Below are positions 20,852-32,653 of a stretch of 64,000 bases of DNA, piece by piece. Origin of the DNA: Azolla caroliniana (Eukaryota > Polypodiophyta). The notes beneath the pieces are model-generated. The model saw only the letters and a list, made by a program, of their open reading frames with translations, had not been told where the DNA came from and did not search any database. The translations under genes were made by a program, and so were the position numbers. The stretch spans positions 7,936,001 to 8,000,000 of the forward strand of contig JBHGNT010000010.1 of the NCBI GenBank assembly GCA_043228905.1, read 5' to 3'. Every line of letters starts with the position of its first letter. Position 1 is the first letter of the stretch.

Positions 20852-22774
20852 GAAGCAATGAACGAGGAGATGTGGACACTATGCAAGAACGAGACATGGG
20901 ATCTCGTTCCCCACTCACCGCACAAGAAGGCAATCGGCTGCAAATGGATTTACAAGGTGAAGTATAATGACGACAGTTCCATCAACCGCCACAAAGCTCG
21001 ACTCGTAGAGAAAGGATACACACAAACACATGGAGTCGATTATGAAGAGACCATTGCCACAGTGGCAAAGATGAAGATTGTGCAGACCATAATTGCACTT
21101 GCAGCGGTTACCGAAGTCCAAAGACGGAGATATCCTCTCAGAGAGAGAAGGGCCCCCCGGAGATTTCCGGATGCAAAGCATGTGCTGCTAACCGATGAGG
21201 GGGAGCCAGAAAGCTTCGAGGAAGCTAAAAGTGACGCCCATAGCCGCAAATGGTTGAGTCCCATGCAGGATGAGATGGATTCCCTGCATGAGAACCATAC
21301 GTATGAATTGGTGGAGTTGCCAAAAGGAAAGAGGGCACTCCGAAATAAGTGGGTGTACAAGTTGAAACCGGGAGATGCCAGCAACCCCCCGAGATACAAA
21401 GCCAGGATCGTGGTGAAGGGGTTCCAGCAGAAGAAGGGCGTGGACTTCGACGAGATATTTGCCCCGGTAGTAAAGATGACCTCAATCCGGACGGTGCTGA
21501 GTATAGCGGCAAGCATGGACCTCGAGGTAGAGCAGTTGGACGTGAAGACGACATTCCTTCACGGTGACCTCGAAGAGGAGATCTACATGCAGCAATCGAA
21601 AGGATTCGTGGAGAAGGGGAAGGAGCACCTAGTATGCCGGTTGAAGAAGAGCCTGTACGGATTGAAGCAGGCTCCCCGACAATGGTACCGGAAGTTCGAC
21701 TCCTTCATGAACGATCAAGGGTACCACAAGACACAGGCCGATCACTGTGTGTTTGTGAAGAAGTTCGAAGGAGACGACTTCCTAATACTCCTTCTGTACG
21801 TGGACGACATGTTGATCGTCGGACGGGACCAAGCCAAAATACGGATGCTGAAGAAGGCTCTCAACCGAACCTTTGCGATGAAAGATTTGGGTCCGGCAAG
21901 ACAGATGTTGGGGATGCATATCATCCGGAACCGGCCAACGAAGCAACTGTGGTTGTCACAGGAGAAATACGTGACAAAGGTGCTTCAGCAGTTCAACATG
22001 TTAGATGCGAAACCGGTCGGATTGACACTTCCGGCAAACTGCAGGTTATCCGGTAAGCAAAGCCCGAAGACGAAAGCAGAGAAGGTGGATATGATGAAGG
22101 TTCCATATGCCTCTGCCGTCGGGAGCTTAATGTACGCAATGGTGTGTACCCGACCGGATATAGGATACGCAGTCGGAGTGGTGAGCCGGTTTATGAGCAA
22201 TCTCGGCAAGGAGCACTGGAATGCGATCAAATGGATACTCCGGTACTTGAAGGGAACTTCAAATATGTGTCTCCGATTCAGCTCCGGAAAACCTCAACTT
22301 GACGGTTTTACCGATTCGGACATGTCGGCTGATTTGGATACCAGCCGGTCTACATCCGGGTATGTAATGACATATGCAGGGGGAGCTGTTTCGTGGCAGT
22401 CGAGGCTGCAGAAGACGGTTGTGTTGTCAACCACGGAGGCAGAGTACATGGCGGTTGTGGAAGCCGGCAAGGAAATATTATGGATGAAAGACTTCATCGG
22501 TGAGCTCGGTATCCGGCAAGATGAATACTGGCTCTATTGCGACAGTCAAAGTGCCATCCACCTTGCTAAGAATGCGGCCTACCATTCCCGGACGAAGCAA
22601 ATCCAGCAAAGGTATCACTGGATCCAGGAAAGAGTAGATGACCAGGAGTTCGCGTTGACGAAGATCCACACGGCCGAGAACGGGTCAGATATGTTGACCA
22701 AAGTACTGATACCTGACAAGCTGGATGCCTGCCGAAAGCGGATCGGACTAGTAAGACATCCCATGCCGGAGTCA
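20852..22774 (+). pseudogene. Chimeric copia RT-RNase H: Copia-A start fused to Copia-B
   Basis: An uninterrupted frame (20858 to 22906) begins as Copia-A RT (MNEEMWTLCKNETWDLVPHS, HKARLVEKGYTQTHGVDYEE). Near 21100-21115 it switches to Copia-B (RRRYPLRERRAPRRFPDAKH), going back to the linker before Copia-B RT. It then runs through a whole Copia-B RT (LLLYVDDMLIVG) and RNase H (DGFTDSDMSADLDTS, LSTTEAEYMAVVEAGKE). The junction shares GGTTACCGAAG with the intact Copia-B at 49007, pointing to microhomology-guided template switching or recombination. The frame runs on into the LTR; Copia-B itself normally stops near PMPK. The hybrid lacks gag, protease and integrase of its own. Confidence 0.88.
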
Positions 22775-22785
22775 AGGGGGAGTTT

Positions 22786-23545
22786 ATTAGGAAACAGGTC
22801 CCTCCGGATGGGAACTGAGAAGAACAATACTTATGAGCAAACTCGGCGGAGGCCGAAACCGGATGTGGAAGACCCGGCTACGGAAGACCCGGTGAGAACC
22901 GGATAACGAGTAGCCGGCAACGGAAGACCCGGTGAGAACCGGATAACGAGTAGCCGGCAAGAGCCGGATGGTGAAGACCCGGTGAGAACCGGATGTGGAG
23001 TACCCGGCAACAGAAGACCCGGTGAGAACCGGATGACATGTGCCCGGCAAGCGCCGGATGATGCAGGCCCGGTGAGGAGTGCTCACCGGATGAAGGGACA
23101 TATTCGTAAATATGTTTCTGAGAGTTCATCGGGGCTACATTTGTAAATAGCCGGAAAGTCATATTAGTATAAATATGACTTAGGGCAAACTCGTTTATGT
23201 GGATGTTGTCATTCTTGTTGGCGCAAGATTAGAGCGCGTAACAGTGTACAGAGAGAGAGAGAGAGAGGAAGAGGTCGTTGCCTCTATTGTAACCGCCGCC
23301 TGTGGCGAAGATCGTGAGCATGAGGTCGTTGACTCCGTGAACTCACTGTTGTAATCATTGTGATATAGTGATAGTTTGGAGTCTGTGGACTCCCGTGGAT
23401 TTTCCCTCTCAGGGTTTTCCACGTTAAACATCCTATGTTCTCTTCTCTTCTTTGTGTCGTGCGTTCATTATCTGTTTTTTGTGTTCGATTTTAGACTCGG
23501 TTGTGGCCGAGTGTTGTGCAAAGGGAGCGTGCATTCCTGTCAGAT
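22786..23545 (+). repeat. Copia-B-type 3' LTR, truncated
   Basis: It starts with a mutated TTTATTAGGAAACAGGTCCC after an AGTCAAGGGGGAG polypurine tract. It shares blocks with the intact Copia-B LTR (GTCATATTAGTATAAATATG, GACTTAGGGCAAACT, GGGTTTTCCACGTTAA, GGTTGTGGCCGAGTG). It is expanded by an internal repeat (22880-23070) and cut at about 23545, where inverted Copia-A gag begins. Confidence 0.8.
22880..23070. repeat. CCGG-rich minisatellite inside Copia-B LTR
   Basis: Units contain GAAGACCCGGTGAGAACCGG. Two adjacent 40-bp units (22880-22919, 22920-22959) look identical, followed by more diverged units near 22971, 23011 and 23045. The intact Copia-B LTR has only about one equivalent segment, so this LTR expanded locally. 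Confidence 0.85.
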
Positions 23546-24245
23546 CGAAGGAGGGTGGATTCTCCCATGCTAGTACAACGGTCCACATTGCACCGAATCG
23601 TGGTGCAAGGCTGCCGAGGCATATTTGCACCATTTTTTCATCCTCCACATTGACGCTTATTGAGCCGAGTGCATCACAAAGCTCCTTGATCTTCAAGGTG
23701 TAGCTTGTGATGGACATATCCCTTTGTTGGATGTTGTTCAACTCTTGGCGGAGTTGAAGCTTCCTCGCGGTCGTGTTGGCGGCGAAAATCTTTCGTAGAT
23801 TTTCCCACGCTTCCTTTGGTGTCTCGGCTTCTCAAATGTAACTGAGCATGTGGTCGTGAACACATGTCGCCGAGCAATATATTACTCGACTCGCCGCTTG
23901 CTCCCATGTTGCATAGTCGGCGTCTTTCGGGTCAGGCCGGTTTTCTTGTGCTCCTTTGATGTAGCTCCAATAGCATTGACCGACAAGGTATTGATGCATC
24001 TTGTACTCCCAAGATGCGGAGTTGTTTCGGTCCAACTTCTTGCTAGGGAGAGCGCTCCCCATTTGAGTATTCATGGTGTTCGATGTAGATTTCTTCCTTC
24101 TTCTTCTCTCTTGAATACAAGCTATGTAATCGCACTAAGATAGCAATGAGCCGGTTCTTCTTGAACGTCGGCATAGAGCTGAACACAAGTGGATTGGTGA
24201 GATCAAGCTACCAAACCGCTCTAATACCATGTAAAGAATCAATGG
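23545..24245 (-). pseudogene. Inverted Copia-A gag with leader and LTR end
   Basis: On the minus strand from 24245 downward the order is GATTCTTTACA (end of a Copia-A LTR), TGGTATTAGAGC (primer site), leader, then MNTQMGSALPSKKLDRNNSA and Gag to ENPPSFDL, broken near 23545. One in-frame stop lies near 23834. It preserves the frame across the site where the plus-strand Copia-A gag has lost a base. It sits inside the same outer element in opposite orientation, making an inverted repeat with 11607-12290. Confidence 0.88.
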
Positions 24246-24853
24246 TGATTCATGTCAGACCTTGGATCGATGATCCTTGACTTGCCAAGCTTGAGGGGGA
24301 GTACAAGAGAGAACTAGATACCGTCTAAACCAGGCACCAACCGAAGTGGACACCAACCGAAAGGAACCGACCTTAGTTGAGCTTGAGGGGGCTTGTTCAG
24401 AATCAAGCTCAACCTAACATTGTGTGTGAACACACCCTTCGAGAATCTATGAGCACTCAAAGGTCAAGAGTCACACCACTCTCTACACATTACTATATGT
24501 CATAGAATCATATTCTATGACACATAACTAATGAGTTCCATATTCCCCATCACTAATGAGTCTTCACATTCCCCAAGAGAGAGTGGTCGTTATAGTTAGT
24601 TAATGAAGAGAGAGGGTGACAATATATATAAAGCACCCTCCTCCTACTTCATACTAAGTCGGTTGTAACTCCTTGTAATGCTACATTTTGTATTTCCTAT
24701 TCTCCTTGTTAATATACACCTTCTTCTTGAGTACTTCATTTTTCTTTCACCTATTCATCTTGTGTTTTCTCTTCTCTCATCTCTTTCCTCTCACACATAT
24801 AGACATAACACACATCTCTTCCGCTGCACGAAAATCATATCCGATTCTTTACA
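24246..24853 (+). repeat. Copia-A 3' end and 3' LTR
   Basis: 24246-24300 encodes the last residues of Copia-A RNase H (FMSDLG...LPSLRG-like). Polypurine tracts GCTTGAGGGGGAG (24289) and GCTTGAGGGGGC follow, then the LTR at 24394-24853. The LTR begins TGTTCAGAATCAAG and ends GATTCTTTACA. TTAAT (24854-24858) completes the target duplication. Confidence 0.88.
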
Positions 24854-24858
24854 TTAAT

Positions 24859-26600
24859 ATTACAATATTTGGGATCAATGTGTATGTAGAGAAGGTTTGA
24901 ATCATTAAAGTTTCAAAAAGCTTTACTCGTGATTACCAAATTTGATTCCCTCTAAGAATTCACTACATAGTGTTAAAGTGTCATATGTCAATTTGACGTT
25001 AAGAAAAGCTTGGATTTCCTTGAATGTGTGTATGTGTGTGTGCATGCACGCATATGTGTGTAGAACTCTTCATAAACATACAGTCTGACTAGGCATCCTT
25101 TTCCTTTTAGGGATGGCTAGTCCTACTTACAGAATATTTTTCTCTTTGGAACATTTTGTAGATTACATTAGTGTTAAAGTTCACCATCGACAAACTTGTA
25201 ACTATCTCAAAGTAAGTGCTCTCGTATTGGTTTTATTGCCCTGCTCATTGTCTACAACATGGGGTGCCTTAAAGGTAGCTTCAATTTATGAGAAAACAAC
25301 ATCTACTCCAATTATGATAATAAAGCAAATGGTTAGTCAAACACTTTATCAATCATGAGTTGTCACGAGTTAACAAGGCTACTTTAATCATTATACATAG
25401 AAAACCATGTCATCCAATAAAACTACTTTTCTTTAATGCACATTTTCTCTCAATACCACCGAAGAGAAAAGGCCATTCCCATGTGGGGAGAGGTTAAAAA
25501 GCAGTTAGAAGCACAACACAATGTTTGGACGACAATAATGGAGCATACATTCGTTCACTTTCCATGTTTGAGCCTGATACTTCAAAACACACCCAAGTGC
25601 TAAAAGATTGAGTTGTGCCTGACCTAACTCAACTCGTCATTATTTGGGTGACAATATTGATGAAGCATATATTTGTCAACTCTCCCATGGTGGGGAGTAA
25701 CATCTCATGATATGCAAGCATCCCTAAACATTGATTGATGCTTCATCTGGATCAACAAATTGAACATAATCAAAGATGTTCTAATCCCTTGAGGTACAAC
25801 CCCTCTCTCATTTAGATCCATTTTGGGAACCACCTCTCTATCAGAGAATTGAAGATTCACACACTCGCACACATTTGAACATTCATGGTAGATTGAATGC
25901 AATCTATGGGATAGGGCCCAACCCATAGGAAGGATAGAACTTGAGCTATCTCAAATCATGACATTGATGGTGGATAGATAGATAGATAGTTGTCTTTCTT
26001 TCTCTTTCACTGAACTAGTGTTTATATTGTCATGACAATGTGGAGTCCTAAAGTCCAAATTGCAAGACTTCGTCATATGTGTTTGATGACTACGGTCGAT
26101 TAATTATATGACAAGCATGCAATGATGTAGTTAATTATTGCAGAAAAAATTATTATACACAAACAATCAACAACATGAAGAAACTATGGAAGGGACAAAT
26201 AGTATGTTAATATGAAAGCATCAAAGGGTGATTGGGGGGGGATTATAGTAATGGGTTACAATGGAGATTAAATCTCGTGTAATCATAAGAGAACATAAAC
26301 AAATACAATTCAATGGCTTGGTGTGAAACCTATTAACTGTTTACACTATCACCGAGGTTCCTCTTAGAACATTAGGTTGTTAGGCTTAAAAGTTAAGAAC
26401 TAGCCTAAGTAATGTATCGGCTTGTCAACTCTATTTCTTGAACATACTCAAGGGGTTGGTTGGCTTTTAAGCACACTATCAATCTATCAAATACTTGTCT
26501 ATCAACATTGTTATAGTGCTTTTACAACATTGTTTGAATTACCTAGTCTATCAAATACTTGCATCTTTCTTTCATCTTCCACTTTGGAATTCCATTATCC
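24859..26600. other. Intergenic, Copia-A to transporter gene
   Basis: No gene or known element is recognised. A TGTGTGTATGTG-type tract lies near 25027, four GATA units near 25977 and a G8 run near 26235. Open frames are short and unsupported. Confidence 0.5.
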
Positions 26601-26604
26601 TTCA

Positions 26605-26825
26605 CTGCCTGTGGCCGAGATTCCCTCGCCATGCCAGTTAATGATTTGGTAGCAGTTAGACACATCGGTATGTATCTATATGTATGTATGTATGCCCTCA
26701 GTTGTGGCCGTGATTCCCTCCCCATGCCTATTAATGGTTATTTGGTAGCAATTAGACACATCGGTATGTATGTGTGTCTGTTATGTATGTATGTATGTAT
26801 GTATGTATGTATGTATGTATGTATT
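26605..26825. repeat. 93-bp tandem duplication plus (GTAT)n upstream of the transporter
   Basis: A unit with GTGGCCGAGATTCCCTCGCC (near 26610) recurs near 26704 as GTGGCCGTGATTCCCTCCCC. Both end in TAGACACATCGGTATGTAT. A (GTAT)10-11 microsatellite at about 26780-26822 follows. It lies about 200 bp before the transporter start codon, so it is in the 5' UTR or promoter. Confidence 0.85.
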
Positions 26826-27025
26826 ACATATATACATATATGTGTATATATCTTCTTCACATACCATCCATTGCTGAAAGACTTACAGACACACTAGAGT
26901 GAGACTCGTATGTTGATTGATGGATGATGAACCATGGCAGCCACAAGCTTCCATGGAGAAGACTTAAAAGCTCACACTGTAGAGTAAGAGTAAGAATATG
27001 CAGGTGTTGATTTGATAATCTAACC

Positions 27026-28840
27026 ATGGCTGCCACAAGCTTCAGCATTAGTTGCAGAAGCAGCATAACACGCTTGAATTCCACCCCTCTCCTTCTTTTT
27101 CTCCCACTTCTTGGAAATGGAGACCAGAAGAAGCAGAAGAACCCCATTCCCACAATCAGACGAAGACTCCTTGATACAAGCGTTACTAGATCGGTGCAAG
27201 AAAACGCAGGAGAATCATCGTCGTCATCCTCCTTTGTGGGCTCTCTGTTTCAACCTGCTTCTCCCCCGCCATTACTAGTGAACCCACATCCAAGCTTAAG
27301 CAACCATGATCTCATCCCTACAACCCTAGAGCAGAGGACCCTGTCGGCCACAAGCTTAATGAGCCTATGGGTGTCGCTAGTGATCGGTGTGCCTTCCTAC
27401 TACTTGGCAGGAAGCCTGGTGGATCTGGGAATGGCATGGTGGCAAGGGATCTTGACAGTTATGGCGGGTAACTTCCTTCTCTTGTTTCCCCTTGTGTGGA
27501 CAGGCCATGCTGGGGTGAAGTATGGCATCCCATTCCCTGTCATGGCTAGGGCATCATTCGGCATACATGGCGCGCACATACCGACACTCCTCAGGGGGCT
27601 TGTGGCATGTGGGTGGTTCGGGATCGAGACATGGATCGGGGGGCAAGGGATCTATACCCTCCTTTCGTCTCTCCTCGGGACTGGATCCGCCTTCAGCTCG
27701 ATTTCCTTCATGGGCACCCCTCTTCTTGAATGGCTTTCCTTCTTCTCCTTTTGGTTGGTTCAAGTTGGGATTATTTGGAACGGAATCGAGGGCATTAGCA
27801 AGTTCGAGAAGTATTGCGCCCCAATTTTGTTGGTGATGTCCCTTGCCCTATTGGTGTGGGCTTATGTTAGGGCTGGTGGGTTTGGAGCCATGTTGGCTGC
27901 CTCCTCTCAATTTGGCCAAGGTGGTGCTAAACAAGGCCAGTTCTGGCAGGTCTTCTTCCCAGCACTTACTGCCAATATTGGATTTTGGGCTACCCTAAGC
28001 CTCAACATCACAGGTGCACCAACTTCCCTTTACCAGATTTGCCCACAATATAACTAATTCTAAATGGAAATCACCATGTTAAATTAAAACTGGTCTTGTT
28101 CTTCTTTATGACTAGACTTTACCAGGTACTCAAAATGTCAAGGTGATCCCATTGTGGGTCACTTGGGTCTCCCCATCTTCATGGGATTGTTTACATTCGT
28201 CGGCTTGGCGGTCACCTGCTCCACCGGAGTCATCTTTGGCTCCATCATATCGAATCCTATCGATCTAATGGCCAAAATCGGTGGTGTCTTGCCGATCCTC
28301 ACTTCATTGATTGGTGTTACGTTGGCAACATTAACCACAAACATCGCAGCCAATGTCACGGCCCCTGCCAATGCTCTTATCAATTTAAGCCCCAAACTTT
28401 TCACTTTCCGAAGGGGGGCACTTGTTACATCTGTAGTAGGAATTCTCTTCGGACCCTGGAATTTCATAAAGAGCAGTGAGAGCTTTATCAGCACATGGTT
28501 AGTGGGATATTCAGCACTTCTTGGACCTTTGAGTGGTATAATCATTGTTGATTACCACATAATCCGGAGGCGCCATCTTGAGCTCGAGGATTTGTATTCG
28601 ACAAGCCCCACGGGAATCTATTGGTACAATAATGGCTATAATTTGAGTGCCATAGCAGCATTTGTATTAACCGTTGTTCCATGTATTCCAGGCTTTCTTT
28701 TGAATGTAGGTGTGTTGAAAACAATCCCAAGCATTTTTATAACAGTGTATGATAATGCCTGGATATTTGGTTTCGTGGCTGCGGGGCTTGTGTATCGGAT
28801 TCTATTCATGTTTCAGAATAACTGGCAGAGACAAAAGTAA
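27026..28840 (+). CDS. NCS1-family plastid nucleobase transporter (PLUTO-like)
   Basis: Two exons, 27026-28013 and 28116-28840, joined by a GT-AG intron of 102 bp, encode 570 aa. The junction falls inside the codon for D of NITDFTRYS, and the family motif N-I-x-D-F-T-R-Y supports the splice. Residues 1-65 are serine/arginine-rich and look like a plastid transit peptide. About twelve hydrophobic segments follow. Family motifs include [79 protein letters not shown] and [17 protein letters not shown]. Plant PLUTO moves uracil, adenine, guanine and cytosine across the plastid inner envelope with protons. ATG 27026 is the first in frame and gives the transit-like leader. No breaks are seen; the gene looks functional. 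Confidence 0.93.
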
Positions 28841-28846
28841 GATTAA

Positions 28847-29136
28847 TGTGTTAATTGGAAACCTAATGTGATGCCATCATCCATATTGAAACAACAAGAT
28901 GTGAATAAAAATATTTTTTGCTTCAAGCTCCGGAATGTTCAGAAGTTAGAGAATGCTGACCTATTTTATGGTTTTATGCTTGTATAATAAATGTGTTGAT
29001 TGGAAACCTAATGTGATGCCATCAGCCATATTGAATCAAGAAGATGTGAATAAAAATATTTTTTGTTTCAAGCTTTGAAACGTTCAAAAATTTGAGAATG
29101 CTGACCTAATTTTATGGTTGTATGCTTGTATAATTA
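28847..29136. repeat. 145-bp tandem duplication in the transporter 3' UTR
   Basis: TGTGTTAATTGGAAACCTAA (28847) recurs as TGTGTTGATTGGAAACCTAA (28992). Each copy carries GTGAATAAAAATATTTTTTG and ends TATGCTTGTATAAT. Each contains AATAAA, so the duplication doubles the candidate polyadenylation signals. Confidence 0.92.
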
Positions 29137-30964
29137 ATATGAAGTTTGATTTATGTTATGCTATAGGGCACTGCACTAGCAAGTTCAGTCCCTGTAAATG
29201 AATACAGGGTTCTCTTTGGGGAGTTTACAGTCGTGATCAATAATCTTCTTAGACGATTCTTAACAAGCTATTAATATTTTTCAATATCATTAGAAGCGTT
29301 TTAGCACATTATGATAAAATTCTTCCTGTTCAAAATTTAGCACATTATGATAATTGTATAATTCTTCATTCCTGTTCACATTTTAGCACATTATGGTCAT
29401 TAACGGGGGCATTGGATGAACAGGATCTAACCACAATATGATGATGCGCACAATGATCTTGACTTCAACGACTTCTGACTTTTCTCTTCATCAAAGTACA
29501 CAGAGGCATGCATGTGACTAACTAGACAACTTTTGGCATGCATTAACGTTAAGGGAGTGGTTGATCATATTCAACCACATTCTGAACCCCCAAAGATTTC
29601 GTTCACTAGTACTAAGAAGAAACGGGCCAGAAGGCTACACAATGTACTATCAGAAAGTGCTATCTACAAAGGCGATGGTCAAAGCAAAGACCAGCAAAAT
29701 GTACATACTCTGAACCATTTTTATGCAACGATTTGATATTATTCATCTAATCTTATAGTAGATTAAAATTTAGAAGAGAACTGGAACTTCATGTTAAAAA
29801 CCAGAAACATCACAAGTGATGGCAATGTGAACTCAAACAGAACTATTGCACTACAAACTTCAATTTAAAAACTTGCAAGTTGCAATTGAATAACCTCCAC
29901 CCTTAATTTCACAAGAATAAGAAACAAACAAACAGTAAGTGATCAAATCACAGAGCGATAAAATAACCTCAAACAGATTACCAAGTATGTATGTGTACAG
30001 AGCATCACCCAAAACAAACCAGATGCTCACACTAGTCCAGACTTGGGTGAACCAGTACAAAATTGTCTACAAAACAAAGTTGACACCTTTGGACACGAAT
30101 ACCATCATAAACAGATAAAATTAAGTGTTCAACACAGGTATTCACTTCCATATGGAAGGAAAGCAATACTAGCAGAGAATGATAGAGATTTCATGATGAA
30201 GAAATCATTGTTAATGACAGAAATGGAAATTATTTTTCAGTATCATTCTCAGCCTATCTCAGGATAAAACATGTGAGATCAATGAAAACAATGGCTGACA
30301 TGATGTTATGAGAGAAAGAGCATGATCAAAATGTTTGGGCAAGACACTATAATTCAATACCAAAATCAAATATGAACAGAATAGACGTGTAGTCCTCTTA
30401 CCTGCAGAGCTTTTTCTTCATAACAATCAATGGGATGGACAATGCAGTTAAAGAAAATTGTAAAACATGCCGAACCACTTTCGTAATTGAGTAAAGGTGA
30501 AATTACATTAGGGACACAAGGAGAAACAATCAAGTGAGGTGCGTTTACAATATGCAACAGAGTTTCGGTAAACCTTCTGAGGATACAAAATTGAGACAGG
30601 CAGTGATCAAACATAAAGATGCAAGACAAACTTGCACATTTAGTACATATAAATCATGACACTGGACAATACAAGAAAGTAACAATAAATCATGGTAAAT
30701 CATCCTAATTAACCTCACATTATTAACTATAGATTATAAATGTGGGAACAACAAGAAAATAATTTGAGTTAAAAAAGTAGACAAAATGTATACGACTGCT
30801 TCTCTGAAACCAAAACATAAAACAGGATCACCAAATGAAACTCAGATGATCTGTTTAAACAGGATGGCATTAGAAAAAGTACATGTGCAAAAATGATTGT
30901 TCTTCATTAAACTCTTGACAAAAAAACGCTTCAATATTCAACTACAATAAACCAGGTGATAATC
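29137..30964. other. Intergenic between convergent transporter and RPL4
   Basis: No gene or element is recognised. Repeated short phrases (TTTAGCACATTATGATAA near 29300, 29340 and 29385) suggest minor local duplication. The right end should contain the RPL4 3' UTR. Confidence 0.5.
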
Positions 30965-32517
30965 CTACTGTGAAACTCCAAGCCACTTAGTAAAAACTTC
31001 AAACTCGGTGTAGTCGCTGTCTGAAATCATGGTCTTGTACCATGCCTCCCCAGCCTTCTTGATTGCGTCTTTGTCAGCACCTTCAACCTAAAAATAACAC
31101 AGAATAACACATTACGACCGAAGGACCAGAATTCATCAAATCAACTAGGAACAATTGCAACAAAATTCCACAAAGCTGCACAATTGTAGGATATACATTA
31201 AGATTCTACAATTAAATATCACCTTGCCACATCCAATAGTGCACGAATTCAGCACAAATGACCAGGCATTGCATTCAGAAATTGAAATCAGACCATTCCG
31301 ACATTATCTACATGCATAACTTCTACCAAACTACAAATCAAGACATCGTACTATAATACAGTATACATCTATGATAGTGATAGAACCTAGTCAAACCCTA
31401 TCCCATCAAAGATAGAAACAGAATTTACCTCTGCAGTCGATTTCCTCTTCAAATCAAGCTTCTCCTTCTTTGCCTTGACGCGCTGAGCCTGTGCAAGAAG
31501 CTCCATCCTCCTTGCAGTCTTGGCGTATGGATTGAGCTTAATGAGAGCACCAAGGTTCTTGATGGGATTCTTCTTCAGCACGCGTCTCTTCACGTCTTTC
31601 TTGGTAGGACGCACAACAGACTGGATCTCATCAGAATTGATGATTCTGGAGAGATCGGAATTAGCCAGAAGAGATCGGGGCAAGGTATAGTTCTTCTTCA
31701 CTTCAGACTTGCAGTCCTCAGTGCCAAAGATGGAATCAAGCTTCTCAAAGGCAGATTTAGTCCAGACAATGAATCGGCCGAGATGACCTCCGGGGGCGAG
31801 TTGGAGGAGATTGAGACGATCGACGGACGCGACATCGACGCCAGGGATGTTCCTGAAAGCTTTGACAAGCTTGGCACCCTCGGTGCCATAGACAATGAGG
31901 GGGCCACGGCGGGAGACATACCTTCGATTCCTCATCTTACCTTTACCTGCGCGGATGTTGACGCTGGACTTGACCTTCTCCACGTCGTCGTAGGCACCGA
32001 TCTTGCGGAGGACTTTGACGGCGGCGGAGGTTTTCTCCACGGACTCGACGGAATCGTCCAAGACGAGGGGGACTTCGGGGACGTTGTGGATGAGATGGCC
32101 GCGGGCAAGGACCAGGGAAGGCACTGCAGAGGCGGCCAGGGCGGAGACGACGGCATAACGCTTCTGGTTAATGTTGATCTTGCGATGCCAGCGGCGCCAT
32201 ATCTTGGTAGGGGCGAACATGCGGCCACCGCGGCACATGTTGCCGAAGGCTCCCTGTCCGGCGCGGTGCGTACCGCCGCCTGGTACACGAGGAATACGAG
32301 AAACGGCCCTACCTGTACCCCACGACTCTGCAGACGTCTGGTGGCCTGCCTTCTTGCTCACCGCGTAGGGTTGCCTCTTGTTCTTGGCCATGTTGGCATG
32401 GACGAAGCTGACAATGTCAGGTCGGATCGGGGCCTTGAGGACTTGGGGGAGGCTTGTCGTCTCCGTCATGGCATCGCCGTCAGCGGACTGCACTGTCACC
32501 AGCGGTCTGGCCGCCAT
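30965..32517 (-). CDS. RPL4: Cytosolic 60S ribosomal protein uL4 (RPL4)
   Basis: Two exons on the minus strand: 32517-31429 (starts [14 protein letters not shown]) and 31087-30965 ([20 protein letters not shown]...[12 protein letters not shown]). A 341-bp GT-AG intron separates them, giving 403 aa, close to the usual plant length of just over 400. The extended loop that lines the exit tunnel is present ([40 protein letters not shown]). The globular core and the basic eukaryote-specific C-terminal extension ([20 protein letters not shown]) are also intact. Unspliced, exon 1 would read into [13 protein letters not shown] and stop; the donor GTAAAT restores the conserved C-terminus. Telo-box and site II motifs upstream fit ribosomal protein gene control. 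It appears functional. Confidence 0.96.
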
Positions 32518-32518
32518 C

Positions 32519-32546
32519 GCTGCTGCTGCTGCTGCTGCTGCTGCTG
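32519..32546. repeat. CAG-type trinucleotide repeat in RPL4 5' UTR
   Basis: On the minus strand CAG is repeated about nine times directly before the RPL4 start codon (…CAGCAGCGATGG). On the plus strand it reads GCT. Being upstream of the ATG, it is untranslated in the called gene. Confidence 0.9.
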
Positions 32547-32653
32547 AAGCTGAAGCTGCAGGAGGAGGAGAAGAGGAGGAGCTCAGACCGGACAGAGAGA
32601 GAGAGAGAGAAAGAATAAGGAAGAAGAGAAGAAGAAGAAGACAAGGGAATGCA

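Larger units (their letters stand above)
11147..24853 (+). mobile_element. Copia-A: nested Ty1/copia element, full outer boundaries
   Basis: The outer element has two 460-bp LTRs (11147-11606 and 24394-24853). Each runs TGTT...TTTACA and they share nearly the same internal sequence. A perfect 5-bp target duplication TTAAT flanks it (11142-11146 and 24854-24858). TGGTATCAGA, the standard initiator tRNA-Met primer site, follows the 5' LTR at once. Inside are a broken gag-pol, a solo LTR, the complete Ty3-1 element, a fusion to Copia-B, an inverted gag piece and the Copia-A 3' end. The LTRs differ by more than a dozen changes, so this is the oldest layer of the nest. Confidence 0.92.

Noticed and set aside
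20858-22906. 682-codon open frame as a possible host gene
   Set aside because: It is a fusion of two copia reverse transcriptases inside a nested retrotransposon and ends by reading into an LTR.
22880-23070. Possible CRISPR-like array of repeats
   Set aside because: The units are contiguous variants of one LTR minisatellite in plant DNA with no unique spacers.
31783-32547. 254-codon plus-strand open frame
   Set aside because: It lies opposite the RPL4 exon, which has strong homology and conserved motifs; the plus-strand frame ends in a polycysteine run from the trinucleotide repeat and is an antisense shadow.
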